Below are positions 13,674 to 25,524 of a stretch of 64,000 bases of DNA, piece by piece. Numbering within the stretch: position 1 is the first letter of the stretch; each line of letters opens with the position of its first letter. The stretch spans positions 5,394,001-5,458,000 of the forward strand of contig CAVNZM010000011.1 in NCBI GenBank assembly GCA_963693365.1, in the 5' to 3' direction. The notes beneath the pieces are model-generated. The model made no database searches and was not told the DNA's origin. It saw only the letters and a list, made by a program, of their open reading frames with translations. A program made the position numbers and the translations under genes. This DNA is from Amoebidium appalachense (lineage: Eukaryota; Ichthyosporea).

Positions 13674-14138
13674 CAAATGGCTTCGCGGTTTGGCTCACGG
13701 AAGCAGCTCTGTGCAAAACTTGCGCAAAGCCTCTGATTTTCAGTGCAATCACTCTTACAAGGCTTCATGTGTGTTCAAAAAAACAGGGGCACACACGCGC
13801 ACAGATGCGTCGATGGGCATAGTTCTGTGATGTATGTGTTTCCAGCTTCACATAAAACACCGCGTGCATACATCACTTCACACACACATGCACGTTGTGC
13901 ATTCTGGTGACAGCTGTGTTCGCTTGCCTTTTTTTTGAATACCTCACGCATATTCCAATGTAAACAAAAAACCCTTGAGGAATTGCACGCACTTGTTTTA
14001 TTGACACCTATTTGAGAAACGCTTACCATAACAACCGATTTACAACACAGCTCGTCGATTAGCACCTTTATAGGAGACTTGCATTTTAGACATCTCCACT
14101 TCCCTCCACGAGAGGTGGTTACAAACACACACTTAAAA

Positions 14139-15610
14139 ATGGGCCACACGTTCTACCGCATTTGTCTCTTGGCTTCGCTAGCAACAGCCGGTTTTGCCCA
14201 AGACATGACCACACAGTCACAGAATGACCCTGCCTTTCTGGCCGACGCCATGTCCGGAGAATACTCCGTCATTGCAGACCTACCATTCGGTACAAGCGAC
14301 GGGCTGACAGATACAACAAGTTCAGATAGACCGGAGGAGGCACCCATTGAAGCAAGCACGAGTGTTTCGACAAACACAACAATTCCGGACGATGTAGACG
14401 GAGACGGGGACAGTGACCCGCCACTATTCATGCAGCAAACAGAAGTAGTAGACCCTTCTGAGATTCCTGCAAACGCAAAGACTGGAACGGCCAAGAGAGT
14501 CACCCCGCGCATTGAACTTGTTCTGGAGAACGCTGGCATGTTGAATCTCGCGGGTCTCACCTCGAGCTCCAAAAAACCCCTGTACGCAAAACGCACACAC
14601 GTGGATAACAGCGGCCCAGGAAACAGCGTTGTGTGGCACGGGACGGTGGAAGATGAAGACCTTACCACCGTCAACACGATGACGCTGGTGGCAAACAGGG
14701 AGGAGGGACTTTTCGGTAATTTTTGGGTTACGGAAAACGGAGCTATGAAGCACTTCATACTGGTTGCAAACAGTACAAACCCTGCCTACTCCATTTTATA
14801 CGAAAATAAGATTGTTGACTTACCGGAACACGAGATTTCCCTCAAGCCCGACCAATACAAATCCTCCGCGGCAGCAAGGAGACGCCGCCGTTTGGTAGCA
14901 AATTCCGTCCCGGACGATGGTACAGTTATTGACGTAATGATGCTTTACACCCCTGCCACCGTACGTGCGCATGGTCAGTCAACACTCAACTCGATGATTA
15001 CTTCTGCTTTCGCCGACGCAAATTTGGCGTATGCGAACACGGGGCTTAACCTTCGCATTAACCTCGTATACAGCGGTTTGATTGACTTTACCGAAAACGG
15101 AAAGATGGAAACCACGCTTCAGGCGCTTCAGATTAAGGGGGACGGGAAGATGGATAGTGTTCACACCCTCCGCAATCAGTACAAGGCCGATCTTGTGCAG
15201 CTTATCAGCCAGGATCAGGACGCGTGCGGTTTGGGCTATTTGATGACCGACCTCGATCCTGGGTTTGAGGAGTGGGGCTTCAGCGTTGTTTTCTCTGGTG
15301 AGTTCCTCCCCCCATGAATATTTCTACCCCTTGTTTAAGTGACCAACACAACCCACACCGCCCTTAACGATCCCCCCCCCCCCCCCCCCCCCCCCCCTCC
15401 CCCTGCCTTCACCCCCCCCCCCCCCCCCCCCCCCCCTTTCCTCCCCCATACTTCACCTACAAATATCACTGTAGTATGTAAAGACTTCCACATGTGATCT
15501 TTTTATATTCCCTCTTTTTGTTCGTGCAGAATACTTAACCTTTCTTTTTCTATGCTACCTTGCTTATTTCATTCTTCTCTTTTTTAAGCGTGTACGCGCA
15601 GAGAGAGAGT

Positions 15611-15658
<48 letters not shown>

Positions 15659-17795
15659 GGGGGACAGGGCTGGGGGAAGAAAACAAAAGGGGGGAGGGCG
15701 GAGGGGGGCTTTCATTGCAGCGTGTATGCTACTGTGTAGGAATATGTCAGACTTATGCTTTAACATGAAAATGCTCCCATGCAAATCCCCCCCCCCCCCC
15801 CCCCCCCTTTCCCCCCTCGCTCTCCCCTCCCCCCGGATCCCTCCTCTTCCCCTTCTGGTCCTACAGCCATCTATCCCATTGAAGCATACGTATACCGACT
15901 TTAAAGTAAAAATATTTCTTTCATTCATTTATCTAAATCGATCTTTCACACACGTACACTCACACAAAGCAGCACTTGTGTACTTGCGCACATAGTGACA
16001 TTGATACCACCACACAGGATGCATGAGCATTCTCACTCCCGCTCACGAACTTGGACACAACATGGGTCTCAACCACGACCGCTCAGCATCCGACGGCGGC
16101 CTCTTCGCCTATTCCAACGGTCACCGCTACTGCAAATCGAATGGGTTCCGCACCGTTATGGCCTATCAGTGCAGCGGGGACACTCAAGTACCCCGTGTTC
16201 CTTACTTTTCCAACCCCGCTGTTTCGTACAACGGGCTCCCTACGGGCGTGTCCGAGACGGCCTCAAACTCAGCCGACAACGCAAAAACTCTCAGAGCTTC
16301 CGCAAAAACCGTTGCCAATTTCCGTGTTTCAAACCCTATGGCCAGCCCCCCGGTTCCCAGCAATGTCGCGGCGGCGGCGGCCAGCTCAACAACTATCAAA
16401 GTGACGTGGAATGACGTCACCGGTGAGGCGGGGTTCAAAATCTTCCGCGCAGACAATGGCGGGTCCACGTGGAAGGAAGTTGCCGCTCTCGGGGAGGGGG
16501 TTACGTCGTATGTGAGTACCGGACTTACCCCGGACACCAGCTACTCCTACAAGGTGCGGTCTTTCAACTCTGCCGGTGTTTCGGGAGATTCAAACGTTGC
16601 TACGGCAAAGACAAACCCACAACAAGTTGTTCCTAAGCCGTCCGCCCCGGCGACACTTACCGCCACCGCACGCGACACCACTTCCATCGTCCTTACTTGG
16701 GCCTCTGTGTCGGGGGCTACCGGTTTCACCATTTTCCGCTCGACGGATCTCGGAAGCACGTGGGCACGTGCAAATTCCGTTTCCCTCGGCGGAAGCACTC
16801 TTACGTTTACGGACACGGGTCTGCGTTCAAACACACGTTACACGTACACTGTTCGTGCGAGAAACGCTGGCGGCGAATCCGCTAACTCCCCCGTTGCCAC
16901 CGCAACCACCAAGTCTTCAAGCAGCGGCACGTCTACTCCTCCTACGGCCCCAATCAACCTTAAAGCAACCGCAAACGGTGTCGTCAGCATTGGTCTCACG
17001 TGGGTCGACACGTCCTCCAACGAGCAGGGCTACAACGTATACTGGTCAGTCAACGGCGGCAGCTCATGGGGTAAACTCAACCCGTCCGCACTCCCCGCCA
17101 ACGCAAAGTCCTACACGCACGTTGGTCTTCGCCCCGCCACGACATACACATACCGCGTGCGAGCTTTGAACGTGGCCGGGGAGTCGCCGGACAGCAACAT
17201 TGCCTCTGCACGCACGGCCAACGGAGCCGTTTCCCCGCAATCGATAAAAGCCGTCGCATCAACGTCGTCTCTCGCCGTCGCTGTCACATGGACTCCCGGC
17301 ACCGGTGGGGTGGCCACCGGCTACCAAATTTGGCGTCAGAAGGGCCTTACGGAACCATTTAAGCTCGTCGGTACTGTGGCTTCTCCCGTGCTTGTTTATG
17401 TTGATGGTACTGTGAGCATCGCTTCCACCTATTCGTATTTCGTACGCGCTATCGACACGGCATCCCGCACCGCCGCAAATTCCACGGCCGCCGTCGTGCA
17501 GACATCGAAATGCAACTTTGACAAGATCTGCTCGCCTCCGTTCGGCGAGAATTGTCAGACATGCCCATTTGATTGCGTGAGTAGGTTTGTCGTTGGCGAC
17601 GGGTTGTGCGAATCTGGAAAGGGGGAGACGTGCGCGAATTCCTCTGACTGTCTGTCCAACTTTAACGGATATTTGAATAGTCGTTTCTGCTGCGGGTTGC
17701 CCGAGGGACAAACGTTTAACACCGCCCCTGGCGTAGGGTGCAAGTATTCTTACTGCGGTATCGTGTGCAGTACTACTGGTGGGTGCCTCGCGTGA
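14139..17795 (+). CDS. secreted metzincin-type metalloprotease with four fibronectin-III repeats (protease 1)
   Basis: A 978-residue protein from two exons, 14139-15297 and 16018-17795, joined by a phase-1 intron (TCTG|GTGAGT ... CACAG|GATGC). Domains in order: signal peptide 1 to about 20 (ends GFA|QD); a propeptide ending at an RRRRR site, 247-251, suited to furin-like processing; a catalytic domain from about 262 resembling the reprolysin-like M12 group, with ADLVQL and CGLGY motifs; the zinc site HELGHNMGLNHD at 396-407; Met-turn VMAYQC with M434; four fibronectin-III repeats at about 497-880; and a Cys-rich C-terminal domain 885-978 with GDGLCESGKGETC. It is likely secreted and matures by cleavage. 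A paralogue lies 7.7 kb downstream. The start was chosen because the upstream in-frame ATG at 14079 would bury the signal peptide. Confidence 0.9.
15298..16017 (+). other. phase-1 intron of protease 1, 720 nt
   Basis: Donor GTGAGT and acceptor CACACAG. It contains poly-C at about 15370-15435 and 15787-15806 and a GT plus poly-G block at 15608-15655. The orthologous intron in protease 2 is only 166 nt and has none of these tracts. Confidence 0.85.
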
Positions 17796-18369
17796 TAACA
17801 ATCCAATCATTTGAATTGGTTACTTATGAATAGTTTTTAAAGAATGTTGGTGTGTCGTTCCTTATGAATATATGCGAATATGATGAGCCGATGCAACGGC
17901 AGTGCTTTAACTCGAACAGGTCACGAAAATTGTTGATAGGAATCATACATGTTCTCTTACCTGAGGCTTACATACGCGATTAAGTACGTGCATATGTGGT
18001 TTTGTTATTTGTGATTGTGGTTGTTCATATATAGGTTCTGATATCACAAGAGGTTTTTAAAAGATTTTGCATCAGCTGTGCTGGATGCTTTGAAAGTGTT
18101 TTTTGAAAGTTTTTAAATGCAGTTATTGTGTGCTCGGTCTGGCACACAAAAAATCACAACAAAATACTCACCAGAAATGTGAAAAGGGCAAGGGAGAATA
18201 TCTCTCACGGTGTTTTTATCATTATCCCTAGAAGAGTTTGGCTTTTGTCCAATCTAACCCCTTCCTCTTCTCCCCCCCACCCCTCCCCCCCTTTAATAGT
18301 AATATTCCTCCCCTCCTCTCCAACCCCCCATCCTCCCCCTCCCAACCACCAACTGCACACCCTTACACA

Positions 18370-18411
<42 letters not shown>

Positions 18412-18542
18412 CACACACACACATGCGCACGCACACACGTTTCGTTTTTTTCTCTTTTACTGACCGGTATTTTTCATGTCTTGTGTTGCCTTTCACACAC
18501 GAACACCCATTTGCTTACATCCTCCCCCCCTCTCCCCCCCCC

Positions 18543-18573
<31 letters not shown>

Positions 18574-19015
18574 AACCCCCCCCCCCCCCTCCTCCCCCCT
18601 CCCCCCCCCCCCCCTCCCCTTCGCCACCCGCCCACCCACACCTTGACGGGCTCCGTTTCTGAAACATTCTCTTTGTGTGTGCTATGCACAAATTTGCATG
18701 GGCTCGTCTATTGTAAAGGTGGACTTCGAACCCTGTAGCGAACTTTTACCTCCCCCCCTTCCCCCCTCTCCCCCCCCCCCCCCCCCCCCGTCCCCCCCCC
18801 CTCCCCCCCCTCCCCACTCCATATCCCCCCACCTGCTTCCCTTCCCCTCCTCCCCCCCCCCCCCCCCCCCACACACACACACCTCTCCTTCCCCCCCCTC
18901 CCCCTTCCCCACCACCACCACCTTCTCCTCCTTGGTATACAGGCCCATATACCTCATGTGTTCCTGCCGGGATACTTAAACGTGCAGCAATAGTTTGAGA
19001 ATGATTAGGTGTACA
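17796..19015. other. intergenic after protease 1, C-rich
   Basis: Unique sequence to about 18240 (including repeat copy 18040-18137), then C-rich and CA-containing DNA: poly-C at 18374-18409, 18537-18559, 18772-18790 and 18850-18870. No gene is supported. Confidence 0.55.
18040..18137 (+). repeat. dispersed repeat, copy 1 (partner at 20276-20369)
   Basis: About 80 percent identity by eye to 20276-20369. Exact blocks GCATCAGCTGTGCTGGATGC and GCAGTTATTGTGTGCTCGG are shared. The other copy keeps an open frame; this one has in-frame stops. Confidence 0.75.
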
Positions 19016-19018
19016 GGG

Positions 19019-19020
<2 letters not shown>

Positions 19021-19063
<43 letters not shown>

Positions 19064-19148
19064 TGTGGGTGTGTGGGTGCGTAGACGCGTGGATGTGTGT
19101 GTGTGCGCGCGCATGTGCGTGTGCGTGCGTGCGTGCCTGTTTTATACC

Positions 19149-19197
<49 letters not shown>

Positions 19198-19410
19198 CGT
19201 GTGTGCGTGTGTGTGTGCGTGTGTGTGCGTGTGTGTGTGTGTGTGGGTGGGTGGGTGCGTGCGTGTGCGGGTGGATGTGCGTGTGTGTTTGTGTGTGCAC
19301 ACGTGCGCGCGCGTTGTATACAGTGTGTGTGTGCGCGCGCGCGCACGCACGCACACATGTGTGTGAGTTTGTGTTGTATACAGTGTGTGTGTGTGTGTTT
19401 GTGTGTGCAT
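19021..19410. repeat. (GT)n block with GC-containing variants
   Basis: GT runs at 19021-19060 and 19150-19196, with GTGC/GCGC variants between and after. The sequence GTTGTATACAGTGTGTG occurs twice (about 19313 and 19373), suggesting slippage copies. Confidence 0.8.
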
Positions 19411-20275
19411 GTGAATGATGAATTTAATGATGGTGGCGGCAGCGGTGGTGGAGAGGGAGGTGGAAAGGGGTGGGGTTGGGGGGGTGGGGGGAGGGGATGG
19501 GGGGAGAGTGGGGGCGATTTCTCCCAAAAGCAAACCGAATCGAACGGTTTAGTGAGTAGGATGGGAACAGGGGAGTTCACACCACCTTTCAGTGTTGTAA
19601 TTTATATCTGCTTGTGTGTTTGAGTAGGTAAAAAGAGAGATATCCATTTTTGGGCATGAGAAGAGGGCCTCTGTGTAAGCTCCAGAGGCTGAAAGAGAGA
19701 AATCGAAAAAGAGTAAGAGGAGGATAGGGGGAAGGGAAGGGGGGTTTATGGGGGAGGGGGAGGGTGGGGGGAGGGTTAAAGGGGGGGCAGGGGGGGTGGG
19801 TTTTGGGGGGGGGGGGGGGGGGGGGGGGGGATAGGGAGGGAAACTTATTACTAAAGTTTTATTTATCCTATTTTGTTCCCCGGGGAAGCCCGTAGGGGTC
19901 GTCCCATATGGGAACTACCGCCTTCCACTACTCACCGACTGCCACGGTACCCTTAGCCAGGGTGCTAATGGTGCAATTAGCTAACACCTCTACCAATCCT
20001 ATCCTCCAAACGACTATGCAGTACACACTTTGCTCAGGGTGTTCGGCCCAGCCTCTCTAGTGGGGAGGGGGGGGAGGAATCCGCTGACCATACACATCTG
20101 AAAAATTGTTTAAACTTCATTGTGGCTCGAAATAGGGGAGGGAGAGAGGGGGGGGGAGGGGAGGGGGGAAGGGAAGAGGGGCGGGGGAAGAAGAGGGAGA
20201 GGGAAGGGGGTGGGGGTGGGGGAGAGGGGGGGGGGGGGGGGGGCTTCGCATGCAGTCCGTCCGAGATCTGGGGGA
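19411..20275. other. intergenic, includes a unique island at about 19855-20075
   Basis: G-rich on both sides, but 19855-20075 is balanced, non-repetitive sequence with short self-complementary pieces such as CCCATATGGG and ACCCTTAGCCAGGGT. I could not assign it to any RNA or protein family. Confidence 0.4.
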
Positions 20276-20369
20276 GATATCGAGAGGTTTATAAGAGAGT
20301 CGGCATCAGCTGTGCTGGATGCTTGTAAAGTATTTTATAATGTCACAAGTGCAGTTATTGTGTGCTCGG
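20276..20369 (+). repeat. dispersed repeat, copy 2 (partner at 18040-18137)
   Basis: Matches 18040-18137. It is open in one plus frame through and beyond the repeat, so one member of the pair could derive from a coding exon; no family was recognised. Confidence 0.7.
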
Positions 20370-20626
20370 AGCGAATGGGGGGGAGGGGGGAGGGATGGGG
20401 AGCGAGGGGGGAGGGGGAAGGGGAGGAAAGGGGAGGGGTAAGTAAACAGAGTTGGGGTTGGCGGGGAGAGGGGGAAGGGAGGGTATTGAAATCGGGGGGG
20501 GGGGGGGGGGGGGGGGAAGAAGGGGGAGGGGGAGGGGGGAGGGGGGCATAGGAACATGAATGATTATTGTATATTCTTGGAATAGTCCCGAAGGTCTTGT
20601 CTACCAGCCAGTAACGGACAGACCTA

Positions 20627-20813
20627 TACAATGTGGGCTCGAAGTATCGACATGTACATACGTCACTGGCTGCATTTGATTGGGTGCGCTGGAAAACGCA
20701 GCAGGCCGTCAGGTGAGGCTACAATGTGGGCTCGAAGTATCGACCATGTACATACGTCACTGGCTGCATTTGATTGGCTGCGCTGGAAAACGCAGCAGGC
20801 CGTCAGGTGAGGC
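20627..20813 (+). repeat. 93-bp tandem duplication of a CCAAT-containing, promoter-like unit
   Basis: Unit 1 is 20627-20719 and unit 2 is 20720-20813. They differ by one inserted C and a GG/GC change. Each carries TACGTCA and GCATTTGATTGG, the same box found in the histone promoters. AATAAATAG follows at about 20838. Confidence 0.85.
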
Positions 20814-21034
20814 TGGGCCCCAGGCAGTGTCCGTAGCAATAAATAGTGTGTAATCCTCCCAAAAGCCAAAGTGTTTGCAATAAAGGATGTTGGTGCAATG
20901 TGTATGGCTGAAAAAGGTAGGTGGGACGGTGGGTGGGTGGGACGGTAGGTGGGTGGGTGGGTGGGGAGGTGTGTGGGTGGGTGGGTGGGTGTGTGGGTGG
21001 GTGGCGGGGAGGCGGGTGGTGGTGGTGGTGGGGT

Positions 21035-21072
<38 letters not shown>

Positions 21073-21762
21073 GGAGGAAGGGGGGTTCAATTTGTTTTCT
21101 GCACGTGCACGGGCAAGCTTTTGCATAACTGTAGATCGTCTCCCTAGACTCCAAGGAAAAGGTCACCTGTTCTCGAAGGGTTGGAGTTCTGTTTTTCTGA
21201 ACACTTTTGGCCTTGTTACAACTACTTGACTAACCGGAGCCTGCTCTGTTCCGGCTTTTACTGGGATGACCCCCCCCCCCCAAAAAAACCCCCCTTAAAC
21301 CCCCCCCCCCACGCCCCCCCAAACCCCCTCCCCCCCCCCCCCCAGCCCCCTCCCCCATTGGGCGGGGGGGGGGGGTATGTTAGAGGGGCAGCAAGTCGAC
21401 TTTCTTCGCCCAAACCCCACGCCCAAGCCGCCCAAACCATGCTAGAAACTCAACAAAAACAATATCATGCCTTTTATTCATTCCTTACACGCTAACGTTA
21501 CAACTTCTTGTAGAAAAGAAAGAAAAACGCGAAAAGGGGCCCTACGTCAAGAACTTAGCACAGATTGGGTCGTTTAACAGGTGGGGTGCATTTTGCGCTT
21601 TCTCGCCCAGGGAGAGGCTTTGTTGTTATTTAATGGGGGAGGAGGGAGGGGGGAGCGGGGGGGGGGGGGGGGGGCATTGATACGTTTGATGGAATCGGTT
21701 TTACAACAAATATCAGATACTGTTGGCTGTTTATTATCGGGGTTGGCTGAAATCTTATGTAG

Positions 21763-21818
<56 letters not shown>
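21763..21818. repeat. poly-C run, about 56 nt
   Basis: Uninterrupted C homopolymer followed by a short CAC repeat. Confidence 0.9.
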
Positions 21819-22018
21819 ACCACCACCACCAAATTTATTTTTTTTTGAATAAAGTAAAAAACGGACACACAACTTTACAAGTAGGCAACACCTACATAGT
21901 ATGAGGAGCACACATGCCACCATACACGCCTCCCTCAAACAAAAATACAGTGACACACTTCCACATGCACACACGCACGCACGTACGCACGCACGCACAC
22001 ACAGACACACACAAACCA

Positions 22019-22162
<144 letters not shown>

Positions 22163-22600
22163 GCGCGCGCACACGCGCGCACACGCATACGCACGCACAC
22201 ACATACACATAACACACACACACACACACACGTGTGTGTGTGTGTGTGTGTGTGCTTGCACTGCTGCACCCACGGAAGGAGAGAGGGAGAGTTGTTACAC
22301 GGGCGTGCACAACGCACACACACGTTCCACACACAAGCGGGGAAGCACGGGGGGAAGACGCGGCTGCAAGTTGCAGGGGAGGCCCCGGTGTGGGACTCCA
22401 AGGGAGGTTGGATAATTTTCGTGTGTGCGAGAGGGAGAGAGGGGCCTTTTTTTTGGGGGGGGGGGGGGGGGGGGGGGGAGGGGGAGGGGGGGTCCCGATA
22501 ATTGGTTTTCGTTCACGTCATGGAGGGAGGGGAGAGGGGTGTGTGTGTGTGGGGGGGGGGGGGGGGGGGAGGGGGGGGGGGGTGGCTTGAGAAAAAGATT

Positions 22601-23288
22601 TTGAAATCTCACCATTTCAAAAGCGTGAAGCATCCAAGTCATACACCTGTTTGATTAGTTCCATGTTGGGGTATTTGTGATTGGACAACATTGATCAACG
22701 TGAATGGTAATGATTGTGTTTTGCCCAGTGATATTGTGTAAAAGGTTGTAAGAGGGTTATGAAAAAGGTCACTTCATGATAGTTTCAAATCCTGCCGAGA
22801 GAATTTTCAAACGTATTTTTATGGTCAATGAATTTCATTTAGATTGGGGCATTAGAAAGGGCTAACAATTGATATACAATACTCAATCACCATGGAGACA
22901 ACGAGATATTTGCTTAGCCTAAGCTTTGCTGAATAGGTAACGAGATATATCTCAACCGTAGACTCCTTGTGACTCCATGTATAAATTCAGCTAAACATAT
23001 ACCGTAGTTGCATTTGACAAATACAAGTGGCACTACACAGAATGTGGCACAACCTAGAATGTTTCGTTTAATATTGGCGTGTTTATGTGCGTAAATTTGT
23101 TTGCAGGTCTGTGGGTGTTCAAGTGTCCCCAGAGTTTTAGGGGGACTCGGAGAAGACTCGTGGAGGGAGGGAGGGGGAGAGAGGGGGGGGGGGGGAGAGA
23201 CAGAGAGAGAGAGAGAGGGAGAGAGATCGAGAGAGAGAGAGAGAGAGAGAGGGAGGGAGAAAGAGGGAGAGAGAGAGGGGGGGGGGGG

Positions 23289-23320
<32 letters not shown>

Positions 23321-23873
23321 GGGGGTGGGGGGGGACAGGGGGGGGAAAGAGAGAGAGAATGGCCGTCCGGCTCGGTATTTTTTCAACAGTTTATTGTTAT
23401 CGTAGAAGTCACAAGTGAATTTTTTTGGTGAATTCCTCTCTACCGTGTGGAGGGACATGGATTTCGCCCAGAATTATCAGATCAACGCGTGAAGTCCACA
23501 CTATCATGGCTCAGCATATCCACGTGTGTGGCGAAGTGTAGCCATGGAAATTTTTTTCCTAACGCTCGCTCGAACAAAAACTTCCCGCAACATGTACACA
23601 CACTCCTCCTCCTGGTCCATTTTTCACTTTTTATGTAGAATATGTACGTGGATGCAAGTACGTATACATGTATATGTACATAAATACATAGTATATACGA
23701 GTATAATATTAGTGACAGCATTATTATTGGTGACTCGTGTCCCGTGCATACATACATGTGGTGACTGTCATACACCTCCATATTCATCACATATATGTGC
23801 ATGCATTTTTGGGTGATCAACCCCGCCCCGCCGGGCCGCCGGCCCCAACGGGACTGGGAGTGAGTTCCCAGTG
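22601..23873. other. intergenic, mostly unique sequence with one GA block
   Basis: 22600-23100 is AT-rich unique sequence. 23160-23365 is a GA/G-rich purine tract. From 23400 to 23870 the minus strand is open for 194 codons in total (23482-24066), but its residue make-up and lack of any family resemblance do not support a gene call. Confidence 0.4.
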
Positions 23874-23900
23874 TGACGTCAAACACATGTAGTGACGTCA
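23874..23900. promoter_or_regulatory. paired TGACGTCA palindromes (CRE/bZIP-type sites)
   Basis: Perfect TGACGTCA at 23874-23881 and 23893-23900, with CACGTG, CCAAT and TGACGT-like sequence in the next 60 bp. This density of transcription-factor-like sites suggests a promoter, but the gene it would serve is not identified. Confidence 0.45.
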
Positions 23901-25524
23901 TTGACTTGTGGTCACGTGCACGTGTCTGGGCCAATGCATGACGTACTGCCAGCTGCCAGTGCATGACGAGTCTTCGACCACATTGCTGGAACATGTGCAA
24001 CGGTGCATTCGGTGATCGGGCCGTACGTACACTAGTTAGCTTTCTTATGATTGTACATGTGTTCATAAACTTACAGAAATGTTCAATAATGATCGGTTAT
24101 TTATGTTGGGAAAGTTAAAAATACGCCACTTCAGTTGCAGGACGGTTTCCAGGAGGCTACAATTAGATTACTATTGTAACGTAATTTATTGTACGTAAAT
24201 ACCAAACACTGTGAAAAAAGTATCATCACGGACCAACTGCATTCCCAACAGTATTTTGACATCTACGTACGTAGCAACAACAAAAATAATATTATTAGCT
24301 TTTTTGGTTTGGTGCCAGGAAGTCACAGTACCTAAATGATTTAGCAAACCAAGTGTTGTTTGCCAATAAAATACTGATGATATATAGTTTCCAGAGCTTG
24401 GTAAATGCATTTGGCACGACTCCCCTCTCCCAGCCTTGTTAGGCACCGGTGAACTTTCAGAACATTCCTGAGATCTAGACCATCTAACTTAAACTTGCGA
24501 GTCGAGCTGGCCTCGACAGTCGACACCCGGGCTCAATATTTAGATGTCTAGAGCCCATATACAAACAATCTGAGAGTTGGTTTTTCATGCACCCCAAAGA
24601 TTGGATAGACAATTATATAAAATTTATATCAAATGGCATGTTCAAGTGGCAAGCTAAAGGCTGTATTACGTAACATATGATCTCCGCAAACTGCAATGGA
24701 ATGCATGCTGGATAAACCCAGAATTAATTGGCCTGCATACCGAGCATGCCATTTGCCCATGTTGGCATGTCTTATACCCGCTCTGCGTCCGAGGTCCGAT
24801 AATCTCCCGCACTGTGATGAGAAAATGCACCTTATTTCTTGGTAATGAGGTCAATAAGTTATTTAAATAAATGTTGTAAAAATACATCAAATAGTAGGAC
24901 GCGCAATAAAAAGAAACGTTGAACGGTTGCTGCCCTGACTGCCCTGACTTCTGTGCGCCTTCTATTCGTTCCCATGCATACCAAGATAAGATTAACCAAT
25001 CATAACACGCAATCTATATCGCATTTATTGTTATCAGCCAATTCTACCTCGTGGAACTTCGGAATTTCTCCCACACCTGCGTCTGTTGTGCCCCTAATCA
25101 AAAAGATTTCAATTTGCATATTTGTCAGTATTTTGTCTATGAAAAAACATCTGACCTATGTATGAGCCCCAATATGCGACGATCTACAATGAAGATTTAC
25201 AGGTTCGGATTGGTCGGTGCGATAATTAGGCGCCAAATACGTATAAGTTCAAAGTGCGTCCCCAATAGGTCAGTCTCCGAGTGAACTCGAACGAGATTTT
25301 GTTTGTGCTTTGAGATTGTAGTTAACACATGTACTCCATAACTAAAAGCTTTTTCTTACTGTGCGCTTTTTTTACGTTTACCAAAGTTTTGGGTTTTCTA
25401 ATTGCCATGCTGAATGCAAACTCGAGCTTCACCTGTTGGTTGTGAATTGCACAACTAGGAGCACAGATCTAGACATTACTGTCTCACTTCATGCTTGGTG
25501 GCACCTAGCAGCCATCCCACAACC
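23901..25524. other. unique intergenic region before protease 2
   Basis: About 1.6 kb with few repeats. Minus-strand open frames at 24186-24446 and 24341-24526 are short and unassigned. CCAAT at about 24998 and ATTGG at about 25209 could belong to the protease 2 promoter. Confidence 0.45.

Noticed and set aside
23482-24066. 194-codon minus open frame as a gene
   Set aside because: No domain, odd composition and no splice or codon-bias support; more likely chance in unique AT-moderate DNA.
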